Below are positions 5,529 through 9,078 of a stretch of 9,078 nucleotides of DNA, piece by piece. A program made the translations under genes and the position numbers. Numbering within the stretch: the stretch's first letter is position 1; the number at the start of each line of letters is the position of its first letter. Under the pieces are notes generated by a model. It ran no database searches. It was not told where the DNA came from and saw only the letters and a list, made by a program, of their open reading frames with translations. The DNA comes from an uncultured Oscillospiraceae bacterium (GTDB lineage Bacteria; Bacillota_A; Clostridia; Oscillospirales; Oscillospiraceae). The DNA lies in assembly GCA_944385265.1 (NCBI GenBank), contig CALWWO010000078.1, positions 1 to 9,078 on the forward strand, written 5' to 3'.

Positions 5529-6503
5529 ATGGAAAACAAATATCTGCGATCTTTTATAGATCGCGTAAACAAGGAAGGGTTGAACGTCTATGGCGTAACT
5601 TTCTATAAGGACAATGAGCTTGTGGAATCGTATCGCTGGACGCCGGATGAGCCGGTCAACATATGGTCGCATACAAAGTGTTTTACAAGTGCGGCTATGG
5701 GTATAGCGATCGCCGAGGGGAAGCTTTCGTTAAACGATAAAGTCACCGATTATTTTCCGGAGCTTTTGCCTAAAGACCTTGATCCGAAATGGCATGAAGT
5801 AACGCTTAAAAATCTGCTCATGATGTCATCCGGAGTCGATAAAATGCTGCTTGCCGGTCCGATACGCGACGACCGCGATTATCAGTATGAAAACCTGCCG
5901 AAAGACGCGTCCGGGAATCCATGCGATCTTGTGCAGTATATACTCGCGCACGATATAGCGCGCGCTCCTGGTGAAAAATTCTGTTATAGCAACGGGGATG
6001 CCGACCTCGCTGCGCGCATGCTTGAAAAAGCTGTCGGAATGACGCTGCATAATTATGTTTATTTTAAGCTGCTCAAGCCTCTCGGGATTGATTATCCAAA
6101 ATGGGATCAGGATTTGCGCGGTCATACATACGGGGATGCCTCGTTATATTTGAGGACGGAGGACATGGCTATGCTAAGCCGCCTGTATATGAACGGCGGC
6201 GTATGGAACGGTACGGAAATAGTTCCGAAGGAATGGATAGCCGAGTCGACAACAAAACAGATCGAAACTGTAAACGAAGACGCGCCGAGTGATAGACCAG
6301 TCGATCCGTGGAACTGCGGATATGGATATCTGATCTGGATGTATCCCAAAAAGAACGCATATCGATTCTCCGGAATGTTCGGGCAAAATTCTCTCATATT
6401 TCCGGATCAGGGCGTAATATTCAATTTTAATGCGCATGAAAAAAACCTAAACGCGCTGAAAGCCGTGGCGGCTGCGGAGCTTGTCGATAAATATGTAGAC
6501 TAA
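5529..6503 (+). CDS. Serine hydrolase, beta-lactamase/class C fold (PF00144-type)
   Basis: This 324-residue enzyme belongs to the beta-lactamase-related serine hydrolases, a group covering esterases, D-aminopeptidases and carboxypeptidases. The SxxK nucleophile motif is Ser47-His-Thr-Lys50, in the typical IWSHTKCFTSAAMG context. The second motif YxN is Tyr153-Ser-Asn155. Other family blocks are KLSLNDKVTDYFPEL and LLMMSSGV. The third motif, usually HxG or KTG, is Phe280-Ser-Gly282, so the basic/His residue is missing. There is no signal peptide, so the protein should work in the cytoplasm and is unlikely to be an antibiotic beta-lactamase. The start is taken at ATG 5529 because AAGGGAG (5515-5521) lies 7 bases before it; a TTG one codon earlier is less likely. 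Its own promoter and a strong terminator make it a separate unit. An esterase or amidase acting on the imported ligand is inferred. Confidence 0.9.
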   Translation: MENKYLRSFIDRVNKEGLNVYGVTFYKDNELVESYRWTPDEPVNIWSHTKCFTSAAMGIAIAEGKLSLNDKVTDYFPELLPKDLDPKWHEVTLKNLLMMSSGVDKMLLAGPIRDDRDYQYENLPKDASGNPCDLVQYILAHDIARAPGEKFCYSNGDADLAARMLEKAVGMTLHNYVYFKLLKPLGIDYPKWDQDLRGHTYGDASLYLRTEDMAMLSRLYMNGGVWNGTEIVPKEWIAESTTKQIETVNEDAPSDRPVDPWNCGYGYLIWMYPKKNAYRFSGMFGQNSLIFPDQGVIFNFNAHEKNLNALKAVAAAELVDKYVD

Positions 6504-6535
6504 GCCGCTCATATGCCGTTCGATAAATTAAAGTG

Positions 6536-6564
6536 AAAGTCCCGCAAAATTTTGCGGGACTTTT
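6536..6564 (+). terminator. Intrinsic terminator after the serine hydrolase gene
   Basis: Perfect 14-base inverted repeat centred between 6549 and 6550 (AAAGTCCCGCAAAA / TTTTGCGGGACTTT) followed by TTTTCC, 33 bases after the stop codon. The stem core GTCCCGC/GCGGGAC is GC-rich and the tail is T-rich. It should stop transcription between the hydrolase and the esterase. Confidence 0.92.
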
Positions 6565-6602
6565 CCATGCCTTAAAAAATTTGGCTATCAGTATAAAAGT
6601 GC

Positions 6603-6631
6603 TTGCGGTCATTAGTGGTTTGTGGCATAAT
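6603..6631 (+). promoter_or_regulatory. Promoter of the esterase-MFS unit
   Basis: TTGCGG (6603-6608), 17-base spacing, CATAAT (6626-6631). Four and five of six consensus positions match. Transcription would start near 6638, about 26 bases before the esterase ATG, and after the terminator, as expected for a new transcription unit. Confidence 0.6.
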
Positions 6632-6663
6632 TAATTACATTAAATACATAAAGGAGATTTCAA

Positions 6664-7845
6664 ATGGACAGCGTGTACAACAATTCAATTTTATACTCAA
6701 ATATTCTTGTATTCGATCCGGCTTACAAAAATAGGGCGGAAAAAAGAGATGAAATGCCGGCAGATCCCAGAAAAGGCGTGGCAGCAAAACAGGCGATAAT
6801 GCCGTATCCCGGATATGAAAATTATGAGGACGGCTCACTTGAGATAAGATACTACGCGCCAAATGCGAAAGAAGTGAAGATCCCGGGATTTTTTGCGGAT
6901 GAGCGGGAAATAGTTTTGGATAAGTGTGAAGACGGCTATTTCAGAAAAAGAGTGTACAACGTTCCCACGGGTCATTACTGGTTCCGGTTCCTTGTGGACG
7001 GGAATGAAACAATATCTCCTGATCTCCCGATAGTGTATACGACCGGATATGCGAACTGCGTCGAGAAGGTCGAGCCGGGAATCGATTTTTATATGATGAA
7101 GGATGTGCCGCACGGCAGCATCACGATGGAGTACTATAAGTCCGATATCACCGGCAGAATGAGAAACTGCTGGGTGTATACGCCGCCTGCGTATAGTCGT
7201 GATATCGAAAAACGCTATCCTGTGCTCTATATGAATCACGGCGGCGGAAGCGAGAGCACGAGCTGGTTTTGGCAGGCGCGGATGAACTTTATCCTCGATA
7301 ATCTTTTGAGCGAGGGAAAAATTGAAGAGATGATAGTTGTCTGCAACAGCGACTTTGCGTATACCGAGGACGAGGATGGAAAGCTCGTTCCGGCGGATGC
7401 AGCCAAGGTGCTGGCAAAAGACTGCGTGAGTTTTATAGACAGTAAATATCGTACTATAGCGGACAGACGCTCCAGAGCGGTCGCAGGACTTTCGCTTGGC
7501 GGCGGGCTTTCGCGTCAGATGGCGCATAATTTCCCAGAAATTTTTGCAAACGTCGGCGTTTTCAGCTCGGGCGAAGGTTTCCTAATCTCAGGATCGGTAC
7601 AGGGTAGGACGTTTGATTATTCCGAGCTGTTCAAAACGCCCGAGCACTATAATGGGCTTTTTGATGTGACAATGGTCGCGGTCGGTCAGCAGGATATTCG
7701 AATTGAGTATACAAAGCCTCAGGTCGAAGAGCTTATTTCTAAGGGATATAATATAGTGTACAGGGACTATCCCGGCGGACATGAGTTTAAGGTGTGGAGA
7801 AATACGCTTCTTGATTTCCTGCCGCTTTTATTCAAAAAGAAATAA
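6664..7845 (+). CDS. Alpha/beta-hydrolase esterase (PF00756-type) with N-terminal E-set-like domain
   Basis: This 393-residue protein is of the esterase D/Fes/feruloyl-esterase-like group. Residues about 50-135 form a small Ig-like/E-set domain similar to CBM48-type modules (SLEIRYYAPNAKEVKIPG...GHYWFRFLVDG...SPDLP). The catalytic domain (about 150-392) holds the nucleophile elbow GLSLGG with Ser277, Asp344 in GQQD, and His373 in GGHEF, a complete triad. MNHGGG (190-195) is the usual loop after the second core strand. No signal peptide is present, so it should act on a substrate inside the cell. AAGGAGA (6651-6657) precedes the ATG. It has its own promoter, and the MFS gene follows after 33 bases, probably on the same message. 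The layout recalls enterochelin esterase (Fes) and the esterase domains of xylan-degrading enzymes, but neither substrate can be read from the sequence. Confidence 0.92.
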   Translation: MDSVYNNSILYSNILVFDPAYKNRAEKRDEMPADPRKGVAAKQAIMPYPGYENYEDGSLEIRYYAPNAKEVKIPGFFADEREIVLDKCEDGYFRKRVYNVPTGHYWFRFLVDGNETISPDLPIVYTTGYANCVEKVEPGIDFYMMKDVPHGSITMEYYKSDITGRMRNCWVYTPPAYSRDIEKRYPVLYMNHGGGSESTSWFWQARMNFILDNLLSEGKIEEMIVVCNSDFAYTEDEDGKLVPADAAKVLAKDCVSFIDSKYRTIADRRSRAVAGLSLGGGLSRQMAHNFPEIFANVGVFSSGEGFLISGSVQGRTFDYSELFKTPEHYNGLFDVTMVAVGQQDIRIEYTKPQVEELISKGYNIVYRDYPGGHEFKVWRNTLLDFLPLLFKKK

Positions 7846-7860
7846 ATACCATATTGCATC

Positions 7861-7867
7861 GAAAGGA
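7861..7867 (+). promoter_or_regulatory. Ribosome binding site of the MFS gene, long spacing
   Basis: GAAAGGA lies 11 bases before the ATG at 7879, slightly further than usual. No better-placed start codon with a ribosome binding site is seen in this frame. Confidence 0.55.
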
Positions 7868-7878
7868 AAATAGGCGGT

Positions 7879-9078
7879 ATGATTTCATTTAGAAAAAAGA
7901 ATGTACAGAATGAAAACGCGGAAAAATTGTGGACGCCGGCGTACATATTGATGCTGATTTTGGGTCTTTTTACCGCAGCGGCGTCTCAGATGGTAAATCC
8001 CAACCTGCCTGAATATATATTGAACATGGGAGTATCGCTTACCGCGTCTCAGACGATAACGAGCCTTATGTCTCTTATAGCTATGATACTCCGTCCCGTT
8101 TCAGGTGCGGCAAGCGATATGTTCAGCCGGAAAAAGCTTATGCTCATCTCCACGGCGCTTACGGCGGCATGCCTTTTCGGCTATGCTTTTGCGCCGAGCG
8201 TACCGTTTCTCATAACGATCAGGGTCCTGCACGGCGTTGCATTTTCGATACAGGGCGTTTCGCATATGGCTTTTACAACGTCGTTTATACCGAAAAGCAG
8301 ACTTGGAGAGGGACTCGGCTATCTGGTTTTAGGCAACGTTATTTCGCAGATGCTCGGTCCGAGCATCGGTATATTCCTTGCGGATAATCTTGGCGCCTCA
8401 TATATGTTCTGCGCTGCTGCGGCTGTATCTGTTTTGGCTGCTATTATTGTCCTACGCGTACCGTATAAGGACGAGAAGCCTGCGGTAATTACCGGCGAAA
8501 AACGCAAAATGCCGAAGATAACGTTGAATAATCTTATTGCAAAAGAAATTTTATTCTATGCTTTCCTGATAGGTATGTTCTCATGCGGCAACGCGCTTGT
8601 TAGCAATTTCTTAAAGCTTATTGCAAATGACAGAGGAATAGAGAATATAGGGCTGTTCTTTACGGTCAATTCGCTCGCTATGGTCGCGGTCAGACCGCTG
8701 GCAGGTAAAATAGCCGACAGCAAAGGACTTGCGTTTATACTTTATCCGGCGTATATAATCGAAGCGCTGGCAATGGCTTTAGTAGGGGCGGCGGGCACTA
8801 TCTGGCTGTTCCTTCTTATAGCGGTACTGCGCGCTATCGGTCAGGGCTCAGGAACTCCGGCAATACAGGCGGCGTCGATCAAAAAGATCGGTGTTGAGCG
8901 AAGCGGTGTCGCCATCAGCACCTGCTATATAGGACAGGATCTTATGCATGTCCTTGGACCTATTTTAGGAGCCGCCGTGGTAGAGCGTACCGGCAACTAT
9001 TCCACACTGTTCTACGGATATGCAGTGATCGTTCTTCTGGTAGATGTTTCATATTTTATCTATCGTAAGCTGGGATTT
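7879..9078 (+). CDS. MFS transporter, DHA1-like (3' end outside window)
   Basis: An uninterrupted frame of 400 codons runs to the window edge with no stop. The protein is strongly hydrophobic, with segments consistent with about 12 transmembrane helices. The first starts at about 19, and there is a charged cytoplasmic loop at about 194-222 between the two halves. The MFS loop 2-3 signature is clear: RPVSGAASDMFSRKK (72-86), with a second copy in the C-terminal half, RPLAGKIADSKG (272-283). IRVLHGVAFSIQG (114-126) and PKSRLGEGLG (139-148) fit drug/metabolite exporters and related uptake carriers. At 400 residues it is close to full family length. It starts 33 bases after the esterase stop and is probably co-transcribed with it, so it may import the esterase's substrate or export its product. 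Confidence 0.92.
   Translation, partial: MISFRKKNVQNENAEKLWTPAYILMLILGLFTAAASQMVNPNLPEYILNMGVSLTASQTITSLMSLIAMILRPVSGAASDMFSRKKLMLISTALTAACLFGYAFAPSVPFLITIRVLHGVAFSIQGVSHMAFTTSFIPKSRLGEGLGYLVLGNVISQMLGPSIGIFLADNLGASYMFCAAAAVSVLAAIIVLRVPYKDEKPAVITGEKRKMPKITLNNLIAKEILFYAFLIGMFSCGNALVSNFLKLIANDRGIENIGLFFTVNSLAMVAVRPLAGKIADSKGLAFILYPAYIIEALAMALVGAAGTIWLFLLIAVLRAIGQGSGTPAIQAASIKKIGVERSGVAISTCYIGQDLMHVLGPILGAAVVERTGNYSTLFYGYAVIVLLVDVSYFIYRKLGF

Noticed and set aside
5529..6503. Antibiotic-resistance beta-lactamase
   Set aside because: No signal peptide and an altered third active-site motif; the wider family is mostly esterases and peptidases.
6835..7527. 230-codon open frame on the minus strand inside the esterase gene
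   Set aside because: It is antisense to a gene with a clear fold and catalytic triad, has no ribosome binding site that stands out, and its Arg/His-rich translation shows no known motif.
6664..7845. Calling the esterase a true enterochelin esterase (Fes)
   Set aside because: The domain order is similar, but no siderophore uptake genes are nearby and the N-terminal domain cannot be assigned with certainty by eye.

Overview
The window looks like a low-to-moderate GC Gram-positive chromosome, most likely an anaerobic Clostridia-type Firmicute. This rests on a class B sortase with sorting-signal substrates, a lipobox substrate-binding protein, strong AGGAGG-type ribosome binding sites and sigma-A-like promoters. 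The exact taxon cannot be read from the sequence.

Left part (1-2650, + strand): the downstream end of a sortase-assembled pilus locus with the gene order of the streptococcal FCT region (sipA - fctA - srtC - fctB). It holds the last 33 codons of a type I signal peptidase (SipA-like, box E visible), a two-domain Spy0128/FctA-like major pilin with a GTG start and a SPTG sorting signal, a class B sortase, and a small one-domain pilin with a VPETG sorting signal. Its promoter and any tip adhesin lie upstream of the window. By comparison with Spy0128 from memory, the Lys/Asn/Glu sets that form self-made isopeptide bonds look broken in all three Ig-like domains, each in a different way. Lys42 of domain 1 and Asn318 of domain 2 remain.

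Middle and right part (2651-9078): a minus-strand LysR-type regulator converges on the pilus operon and shares a strong stem-loop with it. The regulator is divergent from a catabolic or uptake-like cluster on the + strand. The cluster comprises an orphan family 5 (peptide-type) substrate-binding lipoprotein, a serine hydrolase of the beta-lactamase/DD-peptidase fold without signal peptide, an alpha/beta esterase with an N-terminal Ig/E-set-like domain and a clear Ser-Asp-His triad, and an MFS transporter still open at the window edge. The LysR/lipoprotein intergenic region carries two back-to-back promoters and a run of perfect palindromes placed where a LysR protein would bind. Each of the next two transcription units has its own plausible sigma-A promoter, and a textbook intrinsic terminator separates the serine hydrolase from the esterase-MFS pair. 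A reasonable reading is that the regulator senses a small molecule that is bound outside, imported or exported by MFS, and cleaved inside by two esterase-type enzymes. The substrate is not evident.

No tRNA, rRNA, CRISPR array, insertion sequence or origin is seen. No stretch longer than about 300 bases lacks a gene.
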